Below are positions 20,648 to 29,586 of a stretch of 64,000 nucleotides of DNA, one piece after another (the first letter of the stretch is position 1; each line of letters opens with the position of its first letter). This DNA comes from Tunturibacter psychrotolerans (lineage in GTDB: Bacteria > Acidobacteriota > Terriglobia > Terriglobales > Acidobacteriaceae). A program made the translations under genes and the position numbers. The notes under the pieces were generated by a model. That model did no database searches, had not been told where the DNA came from, and saw nothing but the letters and a program-made list of their open reading frames with translations. Location of the stretch: contig NZ_CP132942.1 of NCBI RefSeq assembly GCF_040359615.1, forward strand, positions 4,278,001-4,342,000, given 5' to 3'.

Positions 20648-21733
20648 TCACGGTAGGAATTCGAATTTTTCAATCACAACCTCGACCGGTTGTTGAGATG
20701 AGCTCTTCGAGTGTCGATAACTGTACAAACCCATGTGAGCCGTTTCTTTGGCGGGAATCGGAATCCCTGAGGTAAAGATATGTTCACTGATGGTTGACCC
20801 TGGGCCGACCATCGATCCGCGAACCGTCTTGAAGGAAGCGCGCTCGGACTCCCAACGTAACATATGGGTCAGCACTCCGGCGGGGGCCATGAATCGAGAG
20901 ACGTTTTCAGGGATATAAAAAGGTTGGACAACATATTGTGCATTCTTATTGTCTGCGATTCCCCAACGGCTCAATTCGATGTCAAGTTCACTGCGAATGT
21001 CATCCGTTCGAAAGTCGTCATTTGTATACAATCCTAGAGCAGCAGACGGGCCCAAATGACCAATATCTTGAACGACAAAGATGTACGAACCATAACCCAG
21101 ACTGCGGGTTAAGCTCACCTCCGCACATGTCCATACGCCGTCATGCTCTTCCATACGAAGGTGCAGATAGCCGTTCTTATCGATCCACACATTTGAGGGA
21201 TCATAGGAGTTGGGTTCCCCTCCTCGGTCGCTTGCAGCGTTACGCACCCTCCAGTCATATCCACTAAAGTGAATGACCTTAGGAACGATAGGTGCAACAA
21301 ACTTACCTTTCGAAGTAGCGATGGCAATCACGCCGTTGCCTTCTGCGGGCAAAGTCGGAAGCTTTGTAGCAGGGTGAAAGCCGGGCTCAACTAGCAAGGC
21401 TGCATAATCAGTGCCGAGGTGGGTCGAATTCCTCCACGTCGAGTCGGGCTGAATTTCCGTAAAAGGCTGATTCGCAAAAGGTTGAATCCACCAAATGTCA
21501 CTGCGAGCGTAAAGGACGATTCGTTGGCCGGGCTCCACGCCGCTCGCCCGTCCTTCAATGAATTCCAGTTGTACCGGACCTCCAGGATTGGCGGCGGGGA
21601 CTAGAGTGATTTGAACATTTGGCTTGGGAGGTACCCTACTCGAATTGCAGGCAGAGAGAAGGGCGCTGACGAACACGAGAAGGATACTCGATCGGTGCTT
21701 CTTGAAGGAGGAAGTGCAAGGGCCAGCTTTCAT
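20648..21733 (-). CDS. Lipoprotein with GH16-like concanavalin fold
   Basis: 361 residues. The ATG at 21733 has an excellent GGGAGGA site, so I prefer it to starts up to 34 codons upstream. The N-terminus is a lipoprotein signal (SSILLVFVSALLSACNSS, lipobox LSAC). Residues about 45-160 may form an Ig-like domain (GRASGVEPGQRIVLYARSDI). The second half (about 175-361) looks like a GH16-type beta-jelly-roll (NVWIDKNGYLHLRMEE, LTRSLGYGSYIFVVQDIG), with SELDIELSRWG close to the family's ExDxxE region but lacking a clear second Glu. It is the first gene of the operon with the propeller kinase, so it may bind or process the glycan that the kinase senses. Enzyme activity is unproven. Confidence 0.6.
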   Translation of the reverse strand: MKAGPCTSSFKKHRSSILLVFVSALLSACNSSRVPPKPNVQITLVPAANPGGPVQLEFIEGRASGVEPGQRIVLYARSDIWWIQPFANQPFTEIQPDSTWRNSTHLGTDYAALLVEPGFHPATKLPTLPAEGNGVIAIATSKGKFVAPIVPKVIHFSGYDWRVRNAASDRGGEPNSYDPSNVWIDKNGYLHLRMEEHDGVWTCAEVSLTRSLGYGSYIFVVQDIGHLGPSAALGLYTNDDFRTDDIRSELDIELSRWGIADNKNAQYVVQPFYIPENVSRFMAPAGVLTHMLRWESERASFKTVRGSMVGPGSTISEHIFTSGIPIPAKETAHMGLYSYRHSKSSSQQPVEVVIEKFEFLP

Positions 21734-22138
21734 ATTCCTCCCAATGTTCGCAATATTTTGACTTTTAGCGAAGCCCATTCCTCTTTCCGAGTGGCAGAAA
21801 TGCAGAGGGCCACGGGATCGACCTAAAAACGTCACTCCGTAAGCAAAAGATTACACAATCTACTAGTTACCGCACCAGGTTTTTGGATTGTCGTAGCGTT
21901 GTTCTCAGACGCCAGACATATATATACGCGTCGCCTGGGAATGCCGATGCGATCTATGGGAAAACTATAGCGGTGTTCTGATGATAATTCGACATTCCGC
22001 TCGGATATCTAAGTCCGGAATTCAGAGTCGCTAACCTACGCGCCTGCGTTTCACGTTCGCGGCCTCTTTTGATCGGCCCCGGTAATTTTGAGCCAGGAGA
22101 AATGTTAGTCTTCGGCAAAATCTCAAGGGAGATTTTGC
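21734..22138. other. Promoter region of the lipoprotein-kinase operon, then unassigned DNA
   Basis: About 400 bases upstream of the GH16-like gene up to an IS3 remnant. It is AT-rich near 21850-21930 and should hold the operon promoter. No gene is recognisable. Confidence 0.4.
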
Positions 22139-22535
22139 ATGAGAAGAAGCTTTTCGGTGAAGAGATTGTGCCCGTACTGAAGCAGGCAAAACTGGGAGTG
22201 CCTGTGGCGGAGGTGATTCGCAAGGTTGTGATCAGCGAGCAGATCTTTTGTGGATGAAAGAAGCAGTACGTTGGCATGGAGACCGATCAGGCTCGGCAGA
22301 TGAAGCAACTGCAGGAAGAGAACAGCCGGTTGAAACAACTAGTTGCAGATTTGAGCCTGGATAAGACAACGCTGCAGCATGTGCTGAGAAAAGTTCTGAA
22401 GCCCTCGGGGGTGCCGTCCGATGGTCGATCATTTACGCGACCGGTATCGGGCGAGCGAGCGACATGCCTGCCGGGTTCTTCGGATGGTGCGAGGCACGTA
22501 TCGCTATCAGAGTCGTCAGGAACCATGGGACGGAG
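22139..22535 (+). mobile_element. IS3-family remnant (orfA plus start of orfB)
   Basis: The orfA part reads EEIVPVLKQAKLGVPVAEVI, RKVVISEQIFCG, a TGA in place of the usual Trp codon, then KKQYVGMETDQARQMKQLQE and SLDKTTLQHVLRKVLKPSG. That is the N-terminal helix-turn-helix and leucine zipper of IS3 transposases. After a shift orfB begins (MVDHLRDRYRASERHACRVL, RMVRGTYRYQSRQEPW) and stops before the DDE domain. Dead 5' fragment. Confidence 0.85.
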
Positions 22536-22892
22536 TTGCGGATACCAGATGCCACCACTTGAATGGTTCGTAGCGTTTCCAAACGGGGTCTAACGAATCG
22601 ATTAAAAACCGTTCGTTAATGGATAATAACGTCGGCCATCATCAGGAAGATGTATCCAAATACAAACTTCCACCGCAACCGGCTTCTTTTCATATGCTCT
22701 CTTTCGTTTGTAGATGAAACACCGTTGTTACTTTGTTTATTCACAAATCAACGGCAGGGCCACGGAGATTACAGGCCATTCTCCAATCTAGCGAATGGAA
22801 CCGCAGTGGCACCACGCGAATGTCGCAGAGCTAATGACGAATCTAAGGCGTGTCACACTCTTGCAAGGATCTTTTGTTGATCTCAAGACAGG
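22536..22892. other. Unassigned DNA between two IS remnants
   Basis: No gene recognised. Short open frames here have no family resemblance or ribosome site. Confidence 0.4.
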
Positions 22893-23449
22893 ATGGAGAT
22901 TACAGAAGAGCAGTATGAGCGGATCAAGAATGCTTGCCGGTGCAGCGTGGGAATGTGCGCTTAGGCAGTTGCAGTCGGAGCAGACCGTGCGGATCAAGAT
23001 GCATCCGGACGGCACCGGCGCTCTAAAGGAAACGGATCTCAAGCCATGGGCAAGTCGCGCGGCGGATGGAACACCAAGGTTCATCTGGTTGCCGCGAAGG
23101 CATGACCTTCGCGCTGTGCCCGGCCATGCGCACGATGTTCCCGAAGGTGCTCTCTGCTGGCCGAACTGCGGCCCGATGCGGTTGGACTTTGGCGGAACGA
23201 CCGGGCCCATGCCAAGCGCCAGTTGCCTGCTTTGGTCCCCCCCTCGTGGGCGCGATCCATCAACAACGGCAAGCTTTCCGGCATCGAGCCCGGGGAATAC
23301 GACCGCGCTCTCTACAAGAAGCGCAACGAAATCGACTCAAAGGCTTCCGCAGACCTTCTCTCGCTTCCAGAAACTCGATGTCCTCTTCCTCGGATTCCTC
23401 AACTTCGCCCTCATCATCGAAGCCCTTTGCAGGGGGAACACGCCCTAAT
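22893..23449 (+). mobile_element. IS5-family (IS427-like) transposase remnant with internal inversion
   Basis: Begins MEITEEQYERIK at 22893, then loses about 60 residues. It continues HPDGTGALKETD, RRHDLRAVPGHAHDVPEGAL, and after a scrambled patch EYDRALYKKRNEI and SRFQKLDVLFLGFLNFALII. The patch at about 23174-23286 makes sense only on the minus strand, where it reads MPESLPLLMDRAHEGG and GPVVPPKSNRIGP, the exact missing middle of the transposase. A segment has therefore flipped inside the gene. Confidence 0.8.
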
Positions 23450-23888
23450 CGCGGCGTTAGAAGGGCCTTACGCTGGCTTACTCGGCTTTTGTTTACAAAT
23501 CGTCATTTCACATGGGCGATTAACCGGCTATCGTGGACCCGTAACCAACTCCTGCGTTAGTCGGCAAACCGCACCTTACTCTCCTGAGCGAACCGGACGT
23601 CGTACTGATCGAACCGCAACCGCGGCACCTCAAGCCTATAACCCCAATCACCAATACCGGATGTCCCATCTTCGCCGCTGCAGGCTAAGGTACGCAAGCC
23701 GAAAACAGGCAGCATCGACTTCTCCTTCCGACCCCAACCCGACACAGAGCCAGGAACGGCTCACTCAAAGTGCGAATAGAAACACGGCGGAGAATAAAAA
23801 CGCGGAACAACCATAACAAACAACAACAAAGGCAAAGACGTTATGAAGGGAAAAACAAAAACCACTTGACGCCAGTGACCTGCTCATA
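23450..23888. other. Unassigned DNA downstream of the IS5 remnant
   Basis: No gene recognised. The stretch 23740-23870 is A-rich and low in complexity compared with its surroundings. Confidence 0.4.
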
Positions 23889-23910
23889 GAAACCCGACTT
23901 TCAGGGAGCT
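23889..23910 (+). repeat. 22-bp direct repeat, left of the glycosyltransferase gene
   Basis: GAAACCCGACTTTCAGGGAG followed by CT; matches 26844-26865 at 19 of 22 positions in the same orientation. The two copies bracket the TPR-glycosyltransferase gene and a small IS6 fragment. Confidence 0.55.
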
Positions 23911-23914
23911 GCGC

Positions 23915-26467
23915 TCAACGGATTTCCTCGTTCAATGGGACCCCGGTTTCCGGTTCTAGCGCTGCGGCGCACCAGCTTCGCCACATCTGGCGAAAGGCGA
24001 CGGAGAGGCCCTGGGCGACGATGGCTGGCTGGCCGATCGGCGACTGGAGGAAGCGTTCCCGCAGACCTGCGCGGAGCCGGGCCAGCGATTCCAGATTCCG
24101 CGCCCAATAAATGCCTTTCTCCACAAACTCCTGCGGGCTGCGGGCGACAAAGTCTCCGAGACCAGCGTGGTGAAGCAGAACGGGGCCGAGTCTCCCCGGC
24201 ACGGATTGGCCGGTGAGGGTCAGGGTGGGCACGCCCATCCACAGGGCGTGGCTGGTGGTCGTGGCTCCGGTAAAGGGGAAGGGGTCCAGACAGAGGTCAA
24301 CCTGATGATGGAGTGCAAAGTAGCTCCGGCTGTCGCAGCGCGGGTGAAACTGTAGGCGTTCGGAGGCGATGCCCTCGTCATGGAACCAGCCGCTGAGCGA
24401 TTCATAGCGGCCGTCGCGGGGCATTCCGGCGATGAGCATCTGCGACTCCGGCAGGCCGCGTAGCAGCTGCGACCATAGAGAGATAACGGGGCGGCTGAGC
24501 TTGGAGAGGCGACTGAAGCTGCCGAAGGTGAGGTGGCCGCTCTCCAGCGCCGGGAGCGGATTGACGGCAGGCGCGTCCGGATTGGGCTGGAAGGGCGCGA
24601 CCGCCGGCAGGTAGACGATCTTCTCGGTGAAGTAGCGGTCGAACTCGCCGGGTGGAAGAAAATCGCGGTCGGCGAGGTAGTAGTCGATGCTCCGGAGGCC
24701 GCTGGTGCCGAGGTACCCGATCCAGCCACACTGCACCGGCGCGGGTTTGCGGGCAAAGGCCAACAGGCGGTTGCGGGCGGTGTGGCCGGTCAGGTCGACC
24801 AGAATATCGATGCCGTCGGCGCTGATCTTCGCGGCCAGAGCAACGTCGGAGAGGGCGAAGATCCGGTTCCAATGGGGCACGTGGCCGCGCAGCCGATCGG
24901 TGACGGTGTCTTCGGCGGCGTGATTGGAGTAGACGTGGAGCGACAGCCCGTCATCGGCCGCCAAGTGTGAAAACAGAGGCTCGATGAAGTAGGCCAGAGC
25001 GTGCTGGCGAAGGTCGCCGGAGACGAAGCCGACTTGCAGACGACGGTTGGGCTCACGGGAGTTTTGGTGGCGCGGCCATGCGGAACGCAGCGGGGTCTCG
25101 AAGCGTTCGGCGAAGCGAAGATGCTCAGCAAAGAGAGCCTCGGGCTCGACCCCGTCGCTGTGGCTGAGACAGAAGAGCAGGCCGTGATGTGCGACCTGAA
25201 GATCGGGCCGGATCTCGAGCGCGCCGCGGTAGCTGTCTGCCGCCTCCGCCAGCCGCCCCTGATCCTGAAGCGCGGCTCCAAGATTGCAGAAGGCCTCCGC
25301 AAAACGAGGGGTCAGTTCGAGTGCCCGGCGGCTACTGGCCTCCGACTCCCCCGGTCTTTCCTGTCGCGTGAGTGCAACCGCCAGATTGTTGTGCGCCTTC
25401 GCCAGGTCGGACTGAATCTCGATCACCCGTCGATAACACGCCTCCGACTCCGCGAAGCGGCTCTGCAGATCGAACACTTCCCCGAGGCCGTAGTGGGCTG
25501 CGAGGAAGCCAGGATAGAGTTCGAGCGCCCGCCGATAGCAGCCCTCGGCTTTTGTGAGGTCCCCGTGTTCCTGGAGTATGCGCCCGAGATTGAAGCAGGC
25601 CTCGACGCAATCGGGGTCGGCCTCAAGGGCTCGCCGGTAGCAGGTCGCCGCATCGGAGAAGTTGCTTTTTCGCTGCCGCACCGCGCCAAGCATGTTCCAG
25701 CCGTAGCCGGACTTCGGATAGCGCTCTGTGAACGACCGAGCAAGGCTCTCCATCTCCTGCTCACGGCCCTGCTCGAAGAGGGAGAGCAACAAGGCGGTCT
25801 CGGCCGGTTCGGGAACGTCTGAATTGAAGCTGGCCTTTTTCTGTCCGTTCTTCGCGGACTGTGCGGCTCTCCGTCCCCTTGCGCCCTTGCCACCAGCAGG
25901 TGTTCGGTCTGGCCCGTCAGATGATTTAGCGTCTAATGCGGCAATCGGTGCTGCATCCGATCCGGCGGATGCCTCTGACGCGATGTGCTCCAGGCGGTCG
26001 CGCAGCGTGTGGACGGCGTCGCCGCGCAAACCGCTTCGCACTCCAATATTCATCATCTGTCGTGCTGCTTCTGCCTGGCCGATTTGGATGAGGGCGTCGA
26101 TGCAGCTCAGCCAAAACTGGCCCTGGCCGGGGTCAGCCCGAATCGCTGCCTGGAAATACTGCAGCGCCGCGGCGGCGTGGCCGGTCGCGATGGTCAGAAC
26201 GCCGAGGTTGTGGTTGGCATCCGCGTGATCGGGCCATTGGGAGAGTATGGCGCGATAGCAGCGCTCCGCTTTGAGGAGGCTGCCAGCCCGATGATGATCG
26301 ATCGCCTGCTGAAGCACACGCTCCACAGGCTGCCGGACAGCGGTCTCGTCGGTCGGTATCTCTGATTGCAGCGTGGGCGTAGGCGATTGTGGCAAAACGT
26401 GGGCTCCTTTCACGACAAACTGCGGCAGTCCGTCAGGTTCACTCTGCAGGAGCAAGCGGCGCACCAT
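23915..26467 (-). CDS. TPR protein with SPINDLY/OGT-like glycosyltransferase domain (GT41)
   Basis: 850 residues from the ATG at 26467; a later start near residue 20-25 is possible because AAGGAG lies there. Residues about 45-130 and 220-420 are TPRs (for example AERCYRAILSQWPDHADANH, ATCYRRALEADPDCVEACFN, GRLAEAADSYRGALEIRPDL). They are separated by a low-complexity linker. The C-terminal half (about 450-830) is a family-41 catalytic region: RLQVGFVSGDLRQHALAYFI, DILVDLTGHTARNRLLAFAR, PVQCGWIGYLGTSGLRSIDY, FGSFSRLSKLSRPVISLWSQ, DLCLDPFPFTGATTTSHALW and MGVPTLTLTG. Relatives transfer GlcNAc or other sugars from nucleotide sugars to Ser/Thr or Asn of proteins. No adhesin or flagellin partner lies next to it. 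Frame intact, flanked by IS remnants. Confidence 0.9.
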   Translation of the reverse strand: MVRRLLLQSEPDGLPQFVVKGAHVLPQSPTPTLQSEIPTDETAVRQPVERVLQQAIDHHRAGSLLKAERCYRAILSQWPDHADANHNLGVLTIATGHAAAALQYFQAAIRADPGQGQFWLSCIDALIQIGQAEAARQMMNIGVRSGLRGDAVHTLRDRLEHIASEASAGSDAAPIAALDAKSSDGPDRTPAGGKGARGRRAAQSAKNGQKKASFNSDVPEPAETALLLSLFEQGREQEMESLARSFTERYPKSGYGWNMLGAVRQRKSNFSDAATCYRRALEADPDCVEACFNLGRILQEHGDLTKAEGCYRRALELYPGFLAAHYGLGEVFDLQSRFAESEACYRRVIEIQSDLAKAHNNLAVALTRQERPGESEASSRRALELTPRFAEAFCNLGAALQDQGRLAEAADSYRGALEIRPDLQVAHHGLLFCLSHSDGVEPEALFAEHLRFAERFETPLRSAWPRHQNSREPNRRLQVGFVSGDLRQHALAYFIEPLFSHLAADDGLSLHVYSNHAAEDTVTDRLRGHVPHWNRIFALSDVALAAKISADGIDILVDLTGHTARNRLLAFARKPAPVQCGWIGYLGTSGLRSIDYYLADRDFLPPGEFDRYFTEKIVYLPAVAPFQPNPDAPAVNPLPALESGHLTFGSFSRLSKLSRPVISLWSQLLRGLPESQMLIAGMPRDGRYESLSGWFHDEGIASERLQFHPRCDSRSYFALHHQVDLCLDPFPFTGATTTSHALWMGVPTLTLTGQSVPGRLGPVLLHHAGLGDFVARSPQEFVEKGIYWARNLESLARLRAGLRERFLQSPIGQPAIVAQGLSVAFRQMWRSWCAAALEPETGVPLNEEIR

Positions 26468-26508
26468 AATCCCGCCGCGCAGATGTGAAAGTACTCATCC
26501 AGAGGGCA

Positions 26509-26775
26509 TCGTCAACTTAAGACGTTGAGGGACATCCTGAACTGGGAAGGCTGCGTGTCTTGCGCTCGCTTAAGCCGCGGCGAATGATCGCGATCGCAGG
26601 AGCCGGTGATTGCTAGACCTCAATAAGTGTCGGCCCACTCGGAACAGATTTTGGACGGCATCATGGAGGGAGAGAAAACGTTGTGCGTGCCTGGCAGATT
26701 TGAATCGGCGCATTGGCCGTGCCGTTGGCCCGTCGGCTGATGCGAGGCTTCGACGCGATTGTTGGCGTACCGCAC
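26509..26775 (-). mobile_element. IS6-family 3' fragment
   Basis: On the minus strand this reads KVRYANNRVEASHQPTGQR and, after a shift, MMPSKICSEWADTY, the C-terminal end of an IS6-type transposase. The terminal sequence GTCAACTTAAGACG near 26511 matches, inverted, the right end of the larger IS6 copy at 37614-37627. Only about 270 bases remain. Confidence 0.75.
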
Positions 26776-26843
26776 CTTACCCTTCCAGCGCCTGATCTGA
26801 CCACGTCCTGTGGACCCGGAAACGCCTAAACCATCGAACATGC

Positions 26844-26865
26844 GAAACCCGACTTCTAGGGAACT
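26844..26865 (+). repeat. 22-bp direct repeat, right of the glycosyltransferase gene
   Basis: GAAACCCGACTTCTAGGGAA followed by CT; partner of the repeat at 23889-23910. Confidence 0.55.
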
Positions 26866-26913
26866 CCGATTCAATAACTAAACACGAGCGCGTTTCTCAG
26901 TACGAATGTGCCT

Positions 26914-27480
26914 TCACGCGGGAAGCAATCCTGCGGCACGGTAGCCGTCAATCAGGCTGTCGTAGAGAGAGATATCTGCGCGGCTCCTTGCCATCAGTTG
27001 AGCACCAACGATTCCAGAGTAGATCGCACGTGCTCGTTTCTCGGCTTCTTTGGGGCTAGCAACCTTAGCGGCGACCAATGTCTTTCTTAGCCAAGCAACG
27101 TTGACGTCGGTGAAAGCTTGAACTTCCGTCTTCACTACGTCAGGCAGGTCGTCGAATTGCGCAGACATAAAGCTGCAAAGGCAAATGCGATTGTCGTTCT
27201 CTAGAGCCCAGCGAAAGGTCTCCGGATAACGCCGCAGCGCATCCAGCGGCTTCGGTGAGTTCTGCAGCAGAGACTCAAGATAAGCTGCAGCATCCTCCCA
27301 ATAGCGCTTCGCCACCGCCGTAGCCAGTTCGGCTTTGCTCGGGAAGTGATAGTAGATACTTGCGGCTTTGATGCCGACCTGTTCAGCCAAATCACGGAAG
27401 TTCAACCCTGCATAACCGTGAGCTTGAGCAACAAGCTTCGCGGCGGCCAGGATGTCTTCACGAGCGTTTGCACTCACCAC
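26914..27480 (-). CDS. TetR-family repressor, divergent to amidase
   Basis: 188 residues, normal TetR length. GTG start at 27480 with GGAGGAG upstream. Helix-turn-helix at about 10-55 (REDILAAAKLVAQAHGYAGL, FRDLAEQVGIKAASIYYHFP, SKAELATAVAKRYWED). The C-terminal ligand domain is of the TetR_C type with LENDNRICLCSFMSAQFDDL. It is divergently transcribed from an amidase gene 106 bases away, and two matching inverted repeats lie between them. It therefore probably represses both genes and responds to an amide or related small molecule. Confidence 0.9.
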   Translation of the reverse strand: MVSANAREDILAAAKLVAQAHGYAGLNFRDLAEQVGIKAASIYYHFPSKAELATAVAKRYWEDAAAYLESLLQNSPKPLDALRRYPETFRWALENDNRICLCSFMSAQFDDLPDVVKTEVQAFTDVNVAWLRKTLVAAKVASPKEAEKRARAIYSGIVGAQLMARSRADISLYDSLIDGYRAAGLLPA

Positions 27481-27522
27481 ACTCCTCCACTAATAGTTGA
27501 AAAAATCTCTCGATTTCTGAAT

Positions 27523-27574
27523 CTACCATGTGGCAGGTAGAATCTCAACTATATACCTACCAAGCGGCAGGTAG
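27523..27574. promoter_or_regulatory. Paired TetR operators between tetR and amidase
   Basis: CTACCATGTGGCAGGTAG (27523-27540) and CTACCAAGCGGCAGGTAG (27557-27574) share CTACC-N4-GGCAGGTAG. Each is an inverted repeat (CTACC/GGTAG), and their starts are 34 bases apart, close to three helical turns. The second lies just before the amidase ribosome site. This is the expected site layout for the divergent TetR. Confidence 0.75.
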
Positions 27575-27586
27575 AGAGGGCACACA

Positions 27587-28996
27587 ATGAGCACTGAACT
27601 GATTTATTCCGACGCAACGAAGCTGGCCGAACTGATCCGCACACGCGAGGTCTCTCCGGTTGAAGTCATGAAGGCACACCTTGATCGCATCGAGGCCGTC
27701 AACCCCAAGGTGAATGCGATCGTTACGATTGCTGATGGTGCCCTGAAGTCCGCCAAAGATGCAGAAGCGGCGGTACTACGGGGGGATGAACTCGGCCCCC
27801 TTCACGGTGTGCCCTTCACTGTGAAGGATTCGATCGACACCGCGAAGATACTGACCCAACGTGGATCGCCGATCTTCAAAGGACGCACGCCCGAGACCGA
27901 TGCGACCAGCGTCGCGCGCATGAAGAAAGCAGGGGCTCTTCTGCTTGCGAAGACCAACCTTCCTGAGTTCTCCTACGGGATTGAAAGCGACAACCTGCTC
28001 ACCGGTCGGACGAAGAATCCCTGGAATCTGGACCTGACGCCGGGTGGCTCAAGCGGTGGTGAGTCGGCGGCGATCGCGGCGGGCATGTCTCCGCTTGGTC
28101 TTGCTACCGATCTTGCAATCTCCGTCCGTGGTCCGGCTGCCCACACCGGCGTTGTGTCGCTCAAAGCGACCCACGGACGCGTGCCCATGACAGGCATCTG
28201 GCCGCGTGAGCCGCGCCGCTTCTGGCATGTGGGCCCGATGGCCCGGAGTATTCGCGATCTGTCGTTGGCGTTTTCGCAGCTCGCTGGGCCCGACGGACAG
28301 GACGGCTACTCCAGCAGCGCCGTCCCATTTGATGCCGGAGTTGGTATTGCCAACGAGCGTCCTCTTCGTGTGGGCTGGCTTGTAGAGCCCGGCTTTGGAC
28401 CGATCGACCCGGAGACTACTTCAACGGTGCAAGCTGCCGCGGAAGCACTCAGAGGCCTCGGTCACACCGTCGAGTCCATACGCATCCCTGCACTTGAGCG
28501 CGACTTTGGGCTCGAGGTGTTCAGCCGTCTACATGTCCTGGAGATGAAGCCTGGATTCGTGAAGGCTACGGCCGGCCGTAGCGAGGATGAGATCTCCTAC
28601 ATGGCCAAATTCATGCTCGGGCTGCCCGATACACCGGCGGCGGACTACATCGATGCAGTGCAGGGAGCGGAGCGGCTAAAGGATGGCTATGCCGAGTACT
28701 TCCAAAAGCACGACGTATTGCTCACCCCAGTACTTCCAACTCCATCCTTTAAGCATGGCCAGGAAGAGTTGCTGATCAACGGTCAGACTATTGGCGCCAT
28801 GGGCATCATGAATATCACATCGCACTTAAGCGTTACCGGTCTGCCGGGCGTTTCCATGCGGTTCGGCACGAGCAAGGAAGGAATGCCGATCGGTGTACAA
28901 ATCGTCGGCAGCTGGCAAACCGAGTCCACGATTCTTCACATCGCTTCGCTTCTGGAGCAGGCTAGCCCTGTGCGCGATCTACACCCGAATCTCTAA
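27587..28996 (+). CDS. Amidase-signature family amidase
   Basis: 469 residues, typical length. GAGAGGG lies about 7 bases before the ATG. The Ser-cisSer-Lys triad of the amidase signature is visible: Lys in GVPFTVKDSID, cis-Ser in TPGGSSGGESAAIAAGM, and the nucleophile position in LATDLAISVRGPAAHTG. There the usual GGS before Arg is AIS. The C-terminus has GLPGVSMRFGTSKEGMPIGV followed by QIVG. It hydrolyses amides or short peptides in the cytoplasm; no signal peptide is seen and the substrate is unknown. Its promoter overlaps the two TetR operators, so expression is probably inducible. Confidence 0.92.
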   Translation: MSTELIYSDATKLAELIRTREVSPVEVMKAHLDRIEAVNPKVNAIVTIADGALKSAKDAEAAVLRGDELGPLHGVPFTVKDSIDTAKILTQRGSPIFKGRTPETDATSVARMKKAGALLLAKTNLPEFSYGIESDNLLTGRTKNPWNLDLTPGGSSGGESAAIAAGMSPLGLATDLAISVRGPAAHTGVVSLKATHGRVPMTGIWPREPRRFWHVGPMARSIRDLSLAFSQLAGPDGQDGYSSSAVPFDAGVGIANERPLRVGWLVEPGFGPIDPETTSTVQAAAEALRGLGHTVESIRIPALERDFGLEVFSRLHVLEMKPGFVKATAGRSEDEISYMAKFMLGLPDTPAADYIDAVQGAERLKDGYAEYFQKHDVLLTPVLPTPSFKHGQEELLINGQTIGAMGIMNITSHLSVTGLPGVSMRFGTSKEGMPIGVQIVGSWQTESTILHIASLLEQASPVRDLHPNL

Positions 28997-29012
28997 ACCG
29001 CGCCAGTCATGA

Positions 29013-29056
29013 GGGAGCAAAACAAAGGCGGACGAGCTGCTCCTGTTTGCTCCCTT
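29013..29056 (+). terminator. Terminator-like hairpin after amidase
   Basis: GGGAGCAAA (29013-29021) pairs with TTTGCTCCC (29046-29054) over a 24-base loop that itself contains GAGCTGCTC, 16 bases after the amidase stop. Confidence 0.55.
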
Positions 29057-29586
29057 CCATCCGGAGCGGAACGTCGGCTACGGGGCTTTGGGAAACTACC
29101 CCATCGCCCCTGGTGACAGCAATGTTGGGTTTATCCCTTGTTGGGAATACCTATTGTTGAAGAGAGCTGTGATGTCCGTGGACCGTAACATATTTCCTTG
29201 GATTATCACGCGTGAAAATTGTTTCCCAAAAAATCGTTCGCGGACTCTTTGCACTTTTGCGGGAGTTGTGTACTTTAGGGTTCGTCTCCCAGTTTTCCAC
29301 TTCTTGTCTTTGGCCTGTCTTTAGGCGTGTTACGTTTCAATTTTCGGTTCCCTGAGGTTTTTCGAACGTGAGATGTCTGCTGCGCCATTTCTGCCCCCCT
29401 CGACACGACTCTTTTATGTTCTTCATTTACACACTCCGTCCTATGCGTGCTTTTGATTGCTGCGTTTGTTCGCCGTGTGTCTCGCCTATGACTTGGACAT
29501 GGCTTCTGGTTGGTCAGCGTGCACTTCCCCCTAAAGCAGTTCGTGACAATCGGGTCGGAAATGCCATAGATAATCTTCTGACGAAA
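29057..29586. other. Unassigned region before the lipoprotein gene
   Basis: About 530 bases of T-rich DNA. A frame continuous with the lipoprotein opens at 29368, but its residues are not protein-like (Cys- and Phe-rich) before the lipoprotein signal. Probably promoter or leader. Confidence 0.4.

Noticed and set aside
25001..25822. Long plus-strand frame inside the glycosyltransferase gene
   Set aside because: Antisense shadow of the TPR region; the minus-strand protein has clear repeats and catalytic motifs.
29368..29586. N-terminal 73-codon extension of the Ig-like lipoprotein
   Set aside because: Composition is not protein-like and a lipoprotein signal starts at 29587.
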